Shown: positions 15,201 to 26,613 of the stretch, in pieces
How the letters are laid out: each line of letters begins with the position of its first letter
Numbering within the stretch: the first letter of the stretch is position 1
Source of the DNA: Linepithema humile
Taxonomy: Eukaryota > Arthropoda > Insecta > Hymenoptera > Formicidae
Length of the DNA stretch: 64,000 bases
Direction of reading: 5' to 3'
Assembly (NCBI RefSeq): GCF_040581485.1
Contig: NC_090128.1
Location: 2,356,001 to 2,420,000 of the forward strand
Translations under genes and position numbers: made by a program
Notes under the pieces: generated by a model
Told to the model about the DNA's origin: nothing
The model's input: only the letters and a program-made list of their open reading frames with translations
Database searches by the model: none

Positions 15201-15605
15201 AGCTTTTCCTCCGCTTGATCCCCAAACCTATTCGAGGAACTGAGCGTCCGTTTCTTTCCGGCGTTTTTACGGGCTCGGCCCGGCAAAGCAGTTAAACATA
15301 AATCCTATTGTGTAATCTAGACCTCGTACATCTTTTTCTTTTCTTTATTTTCAATATCCCTCTTTATGATTTCCGTTAAATAAAATGTTATCAATTCTAA
15401 ATCACAAATATCCGTCACACCGTAAAAAGATAAAATTCTAATCCTACAAAGAAATGTTTTCTCAGAAAATAGAGAAAACGTTACTTTTAACGTCACGCAA
15501 ACAGTAATGAGCTATGCCGAATGAAACAAAATATTTTTATCTCAAACAGACATAAGTAACTTTGAACATCTTTCTAATAACTTGTTGTTATTCTTTTTGT
15601 TGCAG
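6203..15605. other. Non-coding stretch
   Basis: Mostly AT-rich. There is a CpG-rich island at about 12,245-12,900 that could be a promoter or leader but has no convincing ORF. A short hairpin (AGGTTGAT...ATCAACCT) lies at 6513-6563, and an E-box-containing GCTGCTATATGCAGCAGC lies near 10,278-10,295. Nothing else seen. Confidence 0.65.
11846..11868. repeat. Poly-T tract
   Basis: 23 T without interruption. Confidence 0.97.
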
Positions 15606-15643
15606 AGAGCAAGTTCTTTCGACGAAGTATTCTACATTTAAAG
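15606..15643 (+). other. Candidate 38-nt microexon
   Basis: A strong acceptor (TTGTTATTCTTTTTGTTGCAG) is followed after 38 nt by a consensus donor AAAG|GTGAGT. Two frames are open (EQVLSTKYSTFK and SKFFRRSILHLK). There is no recognisable neighbour exon, so strand and splice signals are the only support. It could be a coding microexon, a non-coding RNA exon, or chance. Confidence 0.25.
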
Positions 15644-15860
15644 GTGAGTTTTGAGATAATTAAAAGAGTAAGAAATGGAATGATCGACTTAAATATTCAA
15701 AAATTCTGAATTATAATGTACAATATTAATAAACCTAAGTTTTTTTCTTTGTTAAATTTTATGCAGAAATTTAGAATTCAATAATTTTACGTGAAAAAAT
15801 GTAATTACCGGTATAAAGAAATCAATACATCACTAATAACTCATAATATTTCTTGAAGAA

Positions 15861-15890
15861 TCTCTCTCTCTCTCTTTCTCTTTCTCTCTC
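15861..15890. repeat. (CT)n microsatellite
   Basis: CT repeat interrupted by CTTT. Confidence 0.92.
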
Positions 15891-17598
15891 ATCAATTGCA
15901 AACTAAATTATTCCAAGATGTTAATAAAATAATAGCTATTTTCTGTAAAAATCACTGTTTTACGTATTTGCTTCTCCCACGTCACATCTCTAAAAAATCA
16001 TAATGTCGACTCATTTCATTTCGACTCCATCGCTGTCGAATATGTGTTCGTTATTTCACTCGCATGCAAACGAGTAATCGAGCTTGTTGATCGCTTTTGC
16101 GATATTTGTTCGGTAAATACAAAAGAGCCATCCTCATCTTTCGTTCAGTGAAATACAAATCATAAGGTAATGTTTGCGTTTTCGAGATTGAATTTCACGT
16201 GCGCCCAACGAAATTGACATCGATCAATTTTCTCAGCGCAAATTTTTTTATTTCAATTAGAAAATACCGCATGAAGCGCTCGCGAAAACCATACATCGTT
16301 GGCCATAAATCAAGATTCAACGGATGCACGTAGGACGTGCATTAGAATATGTAACGAAAGCTGTCGAGTGTGCTTCGAAATTTCAATTTAGAAGATTGCC
16401 TCCGGCTGTACCCGTTTTCATCAAGTTTGATAGACACACGCTATATTTTATGGCATTTTATTTTCTAGTAATTTTACTCGGTGCTTGGTGGCGCAAAGCG
16501 CAACGCGTCAAACGAGACTCGTCAATATCATTTCCGCACACCAATTCGCAGAAGTAATGTCTCCTCATACGGTCTTGCTGGCGTTCCAATTTTCGAGCAA
16601 TTTAACGCGAAAAATTGAAAATTCGCCAGCAATTTGTCATCTTTAAGAAAAAGTGTAAATGCTAAAAGCGCGAAAGGTAGTTTACGAAATATTTTTCGCT
16701 CAACCCGAATAATCCCAGCCGGCCATGCGATATGAATAGAATCGAGTGAACGCCGCTCCATGTGTATTATTAACAAGACGGCAACTTCGTTTTCCGACGG
16801 TTGTATATAAGCGCTTCTAAATCGAACCGTTCGTTTGCATCGCCGGTCGGCGAACATGAATACCGCTACCGGTTTACTCGTTTCATACTTGTCCAACTCT
16901 CCGTCTCTCTTCCGCGAACGCAGCGGCGGCTTGCTCGTCCGATAAGCATTCCGACGTGGCTTTAAAATTAATGGCTTTCAGCCACGAAGGTTGACGGCGC
17001 CCGCTATTGACATCACGCTCCCGCAAACGAACACGAAGTTGTATGACTCGCGTGCGCGCGAAAATAATTAAACTCGAGAACGAGGTACGCGTACAGTCGG
17101 TTGATATCTTCTGTCGAAATCTACGTCTTTAGAATTATCGGAAACCCGAGCACTTTTCAGTTTTATAGCTATTATTAGTCGTCTTCTTCCTTTTTCAAAC
17201 GATAATGTAAGTGGAATCATATTAGCATTTCCTTACTTTATCAAAATGCTTGCTTTATCTTTCTTCACTGCTGTAAAATGTGCACTATTTTACAAAGGAA
17301 TTCTGCAATATATCTCGAGGGACTACTACACAGAATATCCAAGAATCGAGTTTCTTTTAATTATATAGACGTTGGATGAATTTAAAAAAGGCAATTATTT
17401 AAAATATACAGATAGCAAAATTCTGAATTATCTAACCAAATTAATGTAGATAATGATAAAAAATTAAATTTTACACAAGGATGTAAGCAGATATAATAAA
17501 ATCTTTCTCTCGGTTAATTATAAAGATTTTCTCTTAAAAAATTTACCATAAAACTTAATTATCAAGATATTTGCTCTTGCAACTTCCTAAATTTGCGA

Positions 17599-17672
17599 TT
17601 AACTTGTACGATTTGTGACGCCACAAATACGCTGTGTTATTTCAAGAGATCCTAGTAAACCGTACAAGTTAA
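17599..17672. repeat. Nested inverted repeats
   Basis: The outer arms TTAACTTGTACG / CGTACAAGTTAA are perfect over 12 bp, and directly inside lies ATTTGTG-ACGC-CACAAAT (7-bp stem). The layout resembles a multi-branch RNA fold, but no tRNA signature is present. Confidence 0.3.
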
Positions 17673-18530
17673 AATCCGCAGATTGTTCCCCTGATCGCAA
17701 CAGACAGAATTGGTAGCTTGGTTTAACGAGACATTCGCTTTTCAGCACTGCGGTAAGCGGAACGAACTATCGATATTCGCGAGTTTTCAACACTACTAAT
17801 GGTTCGAACCACTTGTTGAAAACAAATCCATCCGAAATACTCGCATTTCGATAAGATCTTTAACTCATGTCTGTGCTTTTTGTGCTGATGATCCCGTTTC
17901 GATAAAAATTACCCATCGGATTTACGTTTTCGACCGATAAATTTATATCTATTCGGTGTTCCAGAACTTTTCGGGATGTCAACTTTTTAGTGACAAATTC
18001 AATTTATGTAAAATCAATTTCTCATTGACTGATCTTATGTTTGATAAAATTTTTCTTCTTTTTGTAAAATTTTACATATAAAATATAGAAGTAACAATAA
18101 TAATTTTTTTAGATTGTTTAAAATTCTTCAAAAATTCTTCATAACAAAAAATTTTATTTACAAATCCATTTGTTCTGAAACACAGTGTAAATAATTTCCT
18201 GTTAATGCCAACGAGACAATTAATAGCGCAAAATTCCAGTTTGTTCATAAAACTTCTAAGCGCGCATCTGGTTGGTGAGAATTCATCCCTGCAGAATTTC
18301 GCAGTAGTTCACGGTTAAATTACCACATCTACGTTCGCGTCTATGTATGTCTAGAGATATTAACGATACCTAAATAATATTGAAATACCATCTACTAATC
18401 AATATTACAACTTTGATATTAAATATTTTTGACACTGATTTTAATTTAAATATTACGACTATTTTGATATGTCGACCATTTATAAACATTTGTAAAAATA
18501 TTATTTACATAATCAATACACTCTCCAGTA

Positions 18531-18875
18531 GTGCTCGAAAAATTTAGATGGTCGAACAGTCCGAATAGTTCAGATTTGGATATTAAACGCCAAATAGTTT
18601 AGACCTATCGAGCACAAAATATATTCGAATAGTTCAAACTATTCGAACTAACTTCAAGTTTTCAAAAATTCAGAAATTGTTATAGTTCGTATATAAAATT
18701 TGTGAAATGCGTAATAATATAAATGTATGAGACAAGCTAGCTGAAAGATTAATTTAAATATATTCAGAATTATATTTCTAAATTTTTGTTAATTAATGAA
18801 TATGTATTTCAATCAATTTTCGATCATTTCGAATCTGTCCGAATTGTTTGACCATCTGAAATTTTCAAGCATTAC
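18531..18875. mobile_element. hAT-like MITE with imperfect terminal inverted repeats
   Basis: The left end AGTAGTGCTCGAAAAATTTA followed by GATGGTCGAACAGTCCG matches the reverse complement of the right end (GTAATGCTTGAAAATTTCA then GATGGTCAAACAATTCGG). The ends run over about 40 bp with scattered mismatches, 345 bp apart. The TAGTGCTCGA-type terminus recalls hAT family ends. The interior has a further palindrome (GAATAGTTCAAACTATTCG). There is no coding capacity and no clear 8-bp target duplication. Confidence 0.65.
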
Positions 18876-20430
18876 AAATAATAAATAAATTATAAATGAC
18901 TCACCTTAAAGCTGCTTTGTCAAAACCTGAGTTTCCTCTTCTTCCAATAGCCCATCAATGGATGCTCCTTCCTTGTCACACTCGCGAAAATACGACGACC
19001 ACGCGACATTTTGAACGGCACTACCGATGTTAACTGACGCGAACCTTGTCATGGCAAAGAAAAAACTCGATAAAAATACGAAATTACAATCCGTCCGGCA
19101 TTCATGTTCGACTTGTTCGGAGCAGACACGTAGCGACGCTGTAACAAAAAAAAAAAATGTACAATTAAAAATACGTTCAATTAAAAATTTATTTGTTACA
19201 ATTCAAAATATATATTCGCACGGAATGAACTATCTGAATTGCTAATCGCGGGTACTAATTAATCGTGCGATCAATAAATCAACAATTTGTCGGAATTATT
19301 CGTCGGAAATATGTGACGATTGCTGACGAGATATAATACGTTACTTGAGATATAATACTGATACGTAACAATTTCCGCTGTTGCTTCGCTTCAGTACTAT
19401 CGTGCGAATAATGGGGTGAGTAGGAAGGACAGGGCGCGCGCAGATAACAGCGCGCGTACACAACGTCTTATTTCGTGAAAAGCATAAGCACAGTGTGCCG
19501 TCCGTCGCGCGCTATGATTTTGCTATCCCGCACGCCGGCATGCTCAAGCGGGTTAGAAGACAGCCGGTAAGAACCGTTCCGTATTATCTCTTACATCGCA
19601 ATTGTGACAAATATTATAAAATTATATTCTAAATATAAAATAATTGTTAACTTACTTTGCTCGATTAATTGACGCGTAATTAGCACCTCAGATATTTTAT
19701 TCCGTGCAAACATATATCTTTAATTCTAATTTGCACTATTTTTTTATTAATTTATTATAATAGAAAATAAAACACTCTAAAATACTTCGAAACGTAGATA
19801 TCTTATTTTTCATATCGGAAAAGCGCGGAAGCTTGTGAAAATATTTTTAGTTTAGTATAACTGTGACGAGTAACATATAAAATTAACTACGCGATTGTCG
19901 ATATCCGTCTGCCGCTTGCCTGCTCCGAAGGGGTCGTAACTTCACGCAATATCGTACTTTTATCGAATTTTTTTGTCGTGATATGACAAAATTCGTGTCA
20001 TTGAATATCCTTAATGCCGTGCAAAATATCGCGCGATGATCATATTTTTTGTGAGTGAGGCAAGGAAAGAGCAGTTATCGATGGATAGCTGAAAAAAGGA
20101 CAAGACTCGGGCATCGGGCTTTGACAGAGCAACTTTAAGGTGAATCATTTATCATTCATTTATTATTGACTCGTGTAATAAGTAACTACAGATTTTTAAA
20201 ATTAATTTGTCTATTTTTTTCTAAGGCAAAATGTAGTTTAATTGACACGTAAATTAAATATTTGTTTGTCGAAGTTGTAATCAAATTCAGTATCACGTTT
20301 TTTATCACAATTTTTTCATGTTGTGTAAAAAATACGAAATTATTGAAATATACAAAATTATTTATTACACAATCCAATATCTGTAGTGCTCGGAAATTTT
20401 AAGTGGTCGGGCAATTCGGATCTCGATAAA
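18826..20430. repeat. Diverged inverted duplication, arms about 0.3-0.5 kb
   Basis: The reverse complement of about 18,826-19,135 aligns with about 19,919-20,425 of the + strand. Shared landmarks include CTGCTCCGA, TTTTATCGA, TTTGACA(A/G)AGCA then CTTTAAGGTGA(A/G)TCATTTA, and finally the TAGTGCTCG(G/A)AAATTT terminus with GGTCRRRCAATTCGGA. The right arm has extra sequence between the last two landmarks. The spacer includes a GC-rich patch near 19,420-19,590. It is probably an old mobile element present twice in opposite orientation, or one large foldback element. Confidence 0.6.
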
Positions 20431-20820
20431 TATAACGATTCGATGTTGTAAAAAGTATATGATAAATATATGTTTTTAAATAATAATTTTTAATACATTT
20501 GTTGATTTATCACTCTTTTGAAAACGAAATTAGCACGTACTTGTGTGAAAGCGACGAGGAATTTTTACGATAGAACATATAAGCAAATCGAGATGCCGGA
20601 GGCGACAAACTACGAGCTGCTGTATCTATTATTTGCAAATTGTGATCGAAAAACGATTCGCCGTTATCGGTGAAACTAGCTTGCGCACGTAGCGGTTTTG
20701 TGTCAAATGTAATTTACATAACCACGTTTCCACTGAAGGTTATCGGACCATATGTTGCAACTGTTCGGAGTTGACAATTGCAAAAGTATTGCTGGTCTAC
20801 TGGCCATAATAATATTCTTG

Positions 20821-20839
20821 TTTTTTTTTTTTTTTTTTT
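20821..20839. repeat. Poly-T tract
   Basis: About 19 T, adjacent to AATCCAATTGT. Confidence 0.95.
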
Positions 20840-21396
20840 AATCCAATTGTCAAAAAAAGAACAATCGACAGTAAAGCTTTTCCGATATCCCACTTCAATG
20901 TAGCAAATATTGAATTACACGTCTAAAAATTAATATAGAGGTAAAACGGAAAATATACAAAGAATGTAGGAAAGTAGAAGATAAATTGCCGACGATCAAA
21001 CTAGTTAGGGTCGCAAAATAAAAAAAAAAGAAAAGGGAAGAAAGCTTTTTCCAGAGGTATCACTGACATAAGAGGGAGGCTCCTTGCATCTGGAAAGTAA
21101 AATTTTCTACCCGAGACGAAGTGCGCCACGCTTGTCGCCGCGACCTTTTATGACGCAATAAATAATAAGGTGACTGTCGTACGTTTCTTCTCTCCGGCCG
21201 TAACGAGATGAAGCGGCCTGATAACCCGTCTACCGCGGACTAGAAATAGACGGACATACGCCGACAACTTTGCGAAATATTTTATACGGTTTGTTGTTAT
21301 ATTTTCTTCATGCGCCTCGTACGTGCCGCGTGCCATTTATTCCATCATCGTTTTAAACGTACAACACGGGGTTTTCAGCGTGTACAAAGATACGCT

Positions 21397-21399
<3 letters not shown>

Positions 21400-21477
<78 letters not shown>
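21400..21477. repeat. Compound microsatellite (CA)n(CT)n
   Basis: About 15 CA units run directly into about 24 CT units without interruption. Confidence 0.97.
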
Positions 21478-21481
<4 letters not shown>

Positions 21482-23370
21482 AATAAAATATCGATGTACA
21501 CCCGTCTCGCAGTCGTTTAGCGTGCAATACCGGTAATTGCGTAACTACTTGGACAGGAGAAGCTCGGCGTTCGTTACTTTATTACTATAATTAATTAATT
21601 TTTTTCACTTTTGTACTTTTTTTTTATTCTTTTACACATATGCAATTAGTACGGAAGCGAGAATTATAAAATGTGAAACGTTGCAATTATGGTTGCATTT
21701 TTGCGGAAAATAGGCATCGAGGCGCTTCGGGCGTATTTTAACAACCGCCAGACCTCGGAAAATAGTTATTGAGCGTTCTACAAGCCTTCAGGCATGGTCG
21801 AGATCCACTCGACTCTTTATACATGGGGCTTTGCCTAACCAGAGGAAAGTCTGAAAAAGGCTATTCTAGCATTTTATGTGGAATATTTACCGATTCTTAT
21901 TCAATATCGTTGTTTGTTAATTTAATTGTTTGTTAATTTAATTATTTTTTTAAACTAGTTTAAATCGATACATATGAATTGATATGCTATTGCAAAAATA
22001 AGAACGATAATTATTGACCGCGCACGTATTTTTCTATTAAATAAATAAATTGAAATACTGCGTGCAAAATATTTCCTGTTTATATTCAGTAAATGATTCT
22101 TTCTGTAGATTTTTTTTAAGTATTGCTAAAATATAATTTGTGAATGTGACACAAAAACAGCCAGTATCGTTTATTAATAGGATCAAAAAGTTTATAGCGC
22201 GAATAGCAACAGGATAACCGTAAAGTTTCTCTCAGGCGTAACATTCTTTCTCGAAAATGAGGATCTATTCAAATCTCTAAAGACACAATCAAAATCGAGA
22301 TGTAATAAAGCATTTATAAAAGTCGATTGAAACATTCGATCAGCACAGGAAGTGCCCGTTTTTATACCCACATTATTCGCGATCATGCAATCTTTTTCAC
22401 ACGTGAAGTTACTTTCTATCACATCATCAGCTATCGAGGGCACTCGAAAAATGCTCTTGAAATTTTTATTCTAAAGATCGATCTTCCATTTTGCGAATCA
22501 TCGTCGTGTGACGCGCAAGGTCGCCCTCTCGATTAAAGCTTTGACAAGACGCCGTCCGGATGCTTCCCAATGTGGAAGATCGGCTGTCGAAGTTCCATCG
22601 TCGGGCATCGAGAGAAGAACCTCATTTATGCCCGTGGGAGGCCTCGTCGAGGACCCCTGACCCGGTTTCGTCGCGTCCGTATCTTTGAATCGGCGCTGAA
22701 GGGCTCATACTCCCACCCTCGGCGACGGATTTACCGCATCACGTGGAGAGAATGTTAAGCTGTACTCGCAAACAAGCTCACAACTACTTTTGACAAATCC
22801 ATATGCCACCCCCGCGCATCACGTACTCTCGCCGCGAAGAGTGGTCGCTGCCATCTACTTCTCCCGCCCTTTCCCTTGCCTCTTAAGATCAAGTCAAACA
22901 TTTCAGAATGGTAATAAGTCCGTAACGAGGCAATCTCACAAACATCGCGATGTAGGATCACCTCTGTTCGTCCTTTTTAATAATCAAAAAGGCTCGGAAG
23001 TAGTCCTTGAAAAATTCCACAATGCTACTCGCGTTTTCTGACCGACAAATAAAATTGTGAAAACTCAGCAGAACGTTTTGCAAAATGCAAATTAATCAAG
23101 TCGGCTAATTTTCGTGTTGCAGTAGCACACATTTTATGCAATTGTTATATTTTTTGGATAATGAGTGAATTTGTTGCTAAGATTAAGGTACCGCAAATTA
23201 ATTAATTCTCGAATGTAATACAAAGAGTTTTGGAACAGATTTTTCCGACGAAATTTAGATTTCTTTTCTTCAATGGCAATTTCGAGGGAAACAATTTCGC
23301 AATATTTAATATTAAATATATCCATAACTAAAGCATTCTGAGTTTAAAGGGGAAAAGAAAACTCTAACGA

Positions 23371-23398
23371 GTCAAGTGCACTTGACTTGAGTCAAGTG
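23371..23398. promoter_or_regulatory. Cluster of three NK2-type homeodomain motifs
   Basis: TCAAGTG occurs at 23372-23378, inverted at 23379-23385 (CACTTGA, forming a palindrome), and again at 23392-23398. TCAAGTG is the known core for NK-2 class homeodomain factors (Tinman/Vnd). Function is inferred only from motif density. Confidence 0.2.
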
Positions 23399-23852
23399 AA
23401 CAATAAGGTTTTGTTACTCGACTGTTCTTCAATGGCGAAAAATTCGCGAAAAGTCCTTCATTTACATTTACTGGTAATTCGAAAATTGATGGCACCTCGG
23501 AGTTTCAGTTACAAAAAGTTGTATTAATAAAAAAGCTGTCATTAAAATTAAAGCCGGGAGCTGGGCGACATCTTATATTTCATTTAGAGCGCGCCTTTCC
23601 AATTTTAATTACAACGACGTAAAATAATATCGCAACGAAGTACCTGATCATAGAAATATCATTGAATATTGATTTGTCATCCTAATTTGTCGCCTTAAGA
23701 ACGTGCGAAAGTACGAGCGAAAGTGCGAAGGCTTTAAATATAAACAACATTTCTTTACTAAACTTTTTTTATTCGAAAAATAATAATATACGAGAAGGAA
23801 TTAAAAAGTATTTATTTAAATTAAATTTAAATCAGACTGTATTGATTTAAAA

Positions 23853-24262
23853 AAAAACTTTTAAGACTTACAGATTTGAGACTTAATCCTCTTTAAAATT
23901 TTCTTCTACAACCACACACTTCTAAACCCGACTCTGCTTCCACCGTTCGAAACATTTTTTAAAGTTATCTTCTGACATAGCGAAAAGCTGCTTCATCGCA
24001 TTTGTCATGTTAGAAAAAATTAAGCAACAAAGCATTTTTAAAAACTATCATAACTGATGACGAATCGTAGGTTTATGAATATAATCCCGAAATTAAGATC
24101 TAAGCTGAGACTGAAAATTAAATTCGACTCGAAAGGAAAACGGTTTTAAGACATTGAGAAAATAAAACAAAATGCAACATAACAGATTTTCGGAAGCTAA
24201 CTTCAGAAGGTAACTACTTTAGAAGGGGATTAAGTCTCAAATCTGTAAATCTTGTAGTTTTT
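23853..24262. mobile_element. MITE-like element with 23-bp inverted repeats
   Basis: CAGATTTGAGACTTAATCCT at 23871 recurs inverted at 24223-24245, with one mismatch in 23 bp. Weaker similarity extends outwards (AAAACTTTTAAGACTTA against AAAACTACAAGATTTA). The interior is AT-rich with no ORF. The family is unknown and the exact ends are uncertain by several bases. Confidence 0.6.
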
Positions 24263-25994
24263 TGTAATAACTCCAGTCTGGACACTGTTACATTACACCT
24301 CGTACATATCGCTTCTCTTTATGTACTCCTCCTTAACCCCCACACACTTTAGCTAGCGCTCGGGCAGCTTGAAAATGTCATTTTTATAAAAAGAAACTGG
24401 TTGCATCAATAACCAATTGCGCACGAACGGGGATGCGTTAAATTCTGTACCTCTTTTCGTCCCCTATGAAAATTGTTATATCACTTGCGATAGCGTCTCT
24501 TCCCCGAACTGTACACGCAGTTTGCGCACAATTTCGACAGCTTTAACATTTTTATTCGTAAAAAACTTGATAACAACACGTTGCGCAACGGAACTCGGTA
24601 CTCGGCTTGTTCGAACGTCATAACAACGACTACAAAAACAATTGCAGCGAGGCTACGACTATGCAGGACGAGAATAGACACCTCTACCTTTCACTCACAA
24701 TCAGTATAAACACAATTGCTGGGGTGTATTGATTTGTAGTCACACAAAAAAAAAAACTCATTCATATTTGAACTGTCCTCGATTAATGCTTGATATAAGC
24801 GAAACGTGGATCGTAACCAGAAGGATTTTCGACATATTGGGCAAAATGTCAAAGCGGAATCATTTAAAGAAGCCTTGCCTCGACGATAAAATGATGAAAA
24901 GAAAACTTTGCACATTATTGCTTGCTTATCGAGTTTGTAATTTAAATTGTCCAATGTGCTAATTACAAAAAAATCTTGTGAGAATATAATGATAAAAAAC
25001 CGATATTCTGTGTTAATCGTTCTTATGCAAAAATAAAAACAGGCTCCTTCCAAATTACATCAAATTTTAAAAAATAAATCATTTTTCTACATTTTTGCAA
25101 CGCGATTTATTTCCATCGTACCGCTTAATGGACCAATTTGCGGACCAGTTTGCCTGCAAGAAAGAAACAATCAGGAAGAACTGCGCGCTTCTTAACCGCG
25201 TCGTTTCGCGCTACTGTAACTTTACCGCGAAATAATCCTGTGAATTGTAACAGTCCCTCGAACAGCCTCAATCTCGCTCGTAGTGTAACATTAACGGATA
25301 ACGCGCGTGGCGCGGATTAATACGACCAGACTTCAGACGGGCACCTCCGTGCTTTCGTCTGTCTCGTCGAGATCCGCGGGGAACGTAATAAACTCACAAC
25401 GAGACACAACACCGGCAATTGCGCGGAGTGAGAAAGAGAGGGAGAGAAGCGAGCTGTTAAAGCGGAGCTGCCTTTCGCGCATATTGTGCGTTGTCGGAAT
25501 GAGATGTATAGGCGAATCAGTGAATAGCGATCTCCCGTTTCTTTCTCGTGCGATCTCATTTAGCGCATCACTCGTTAATCATCAGCTTTCAAGACAACAT
25601 ACTTTTCATGTTCATAATGAACTGTTGAGTAAGCTGGATTTTGTACTACAGCTATAATATCGTGAGAAGCTATGACATTGCAATCTTACGTGACATGGAA
25701 GTAACGTAGAAAATTACGGAAATCCGATTTATTATACAGAAATAGTGTTTTTGTGCAACACGATCGATTACGTATACCATTTAATTTACGCATTTTTGTG
25801 TAAAAATAATAGTCTTATAACATTTTCGTATACGTTCACATACGTTTAATATTCAAAATATCACGCACTCGACAATTCTTGCATTTTTATTCACCGGATT
25901 ACGGCAGTTTCTTTGCAACTCGACGCAGTCGTCTCACGCAAAACATGCACCGATGGGACTCTAATTGATGTGAGCTTGAAAAGCGGGTATTTTT

Positions 25995-26016
25995 AAAAAA
26001 AAAAAAAAAAAAAAAA
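25995..26016. repeat. Poly-A tract
   Basis: 22 A without interruption. Confidence 0.97.
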
Positions 26017-26572
26017 TAGGTTCGTAATAATAGCTGCGCCATCCGCAGGTATTCCCTATCAGCCGTAATTTCCATTGCAGCGTCGTAAGGACGGGGAAAC
26101 GGAGAAAAACGAGCAACGCCGCGGAGAAAAGTCGAGTCTCTTTGCAAAAAATAAATGTAAAAGACACCCATTCGCGTTGCATCGCGTATACGTGTTCGTG
26201 ATTTCCCTATCGCGCGCCGTTCTACCAGAGTTCACTGCGGCATACCGAGCTTTCTGTTCGCGCACGCGACGAAAAGCCGAAATAGCGTACGCCCGGCATG
26301 CTGCGAGCAGGGCGATAGTGTAATCTCCCTCAATCCGGAGTTACCTTAGCGGCGCGACAAAGCGTCACCGTATATGTATACGCAGCGCATTAAACAAAGG
26401 AGGTGAAACGAAATTGCACCCGAAATTGCAACGCGCCAGTCAACCGTTTTACAGAGAGACGTGAACGTGTGTTCGGAATCCGCGTTTCGAGTATTCGAAA
26501 ACGCGAACATTGTTCTAATTTCATTCTTTCGTCGCGTGCATCGAAACGTAAGTACAAAGTATCGTCGGCTCA

Positions 26573-26613
26573 GCCTCTCTCTCTCTCTCTCTTTCTCTCT
26601 TTCTTTCACTCTC
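26573..26613. repeat. (CT)n microsatellite
   Basis: CT repeat with TTTC interruptions at the edge of a CpG-rich island. Confidence 0.92.

Larger units (their letters stand above)
15644..18530. other. Non-coding stretch
   Basis: Contains the CT microsatellite at 15,861, a CpG-richer patch at about 16,700-17,100 and the nested inverted repeat at 17,599. No ORF with recognisable features. Confidence 0.65.
20431..23852. other. Non-coding stretch
   Basis: Holds the poly-T tract, the CA/CT microsatellite, a CpG-rich island at about 22,500-22,900 and the TCAAGTG cluster. No supportable gene. Confidence 0.65.

Noticed and set aside
18905..19010. Minus-strand exon-like segment with ATG and a CTTTAAG|GTGAGT donor
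   Set aside because: It closes with an in-frame stop before the donor and recurs inverted at 20,045-20,145, so it is repeat sequence, not a unique gene exon.
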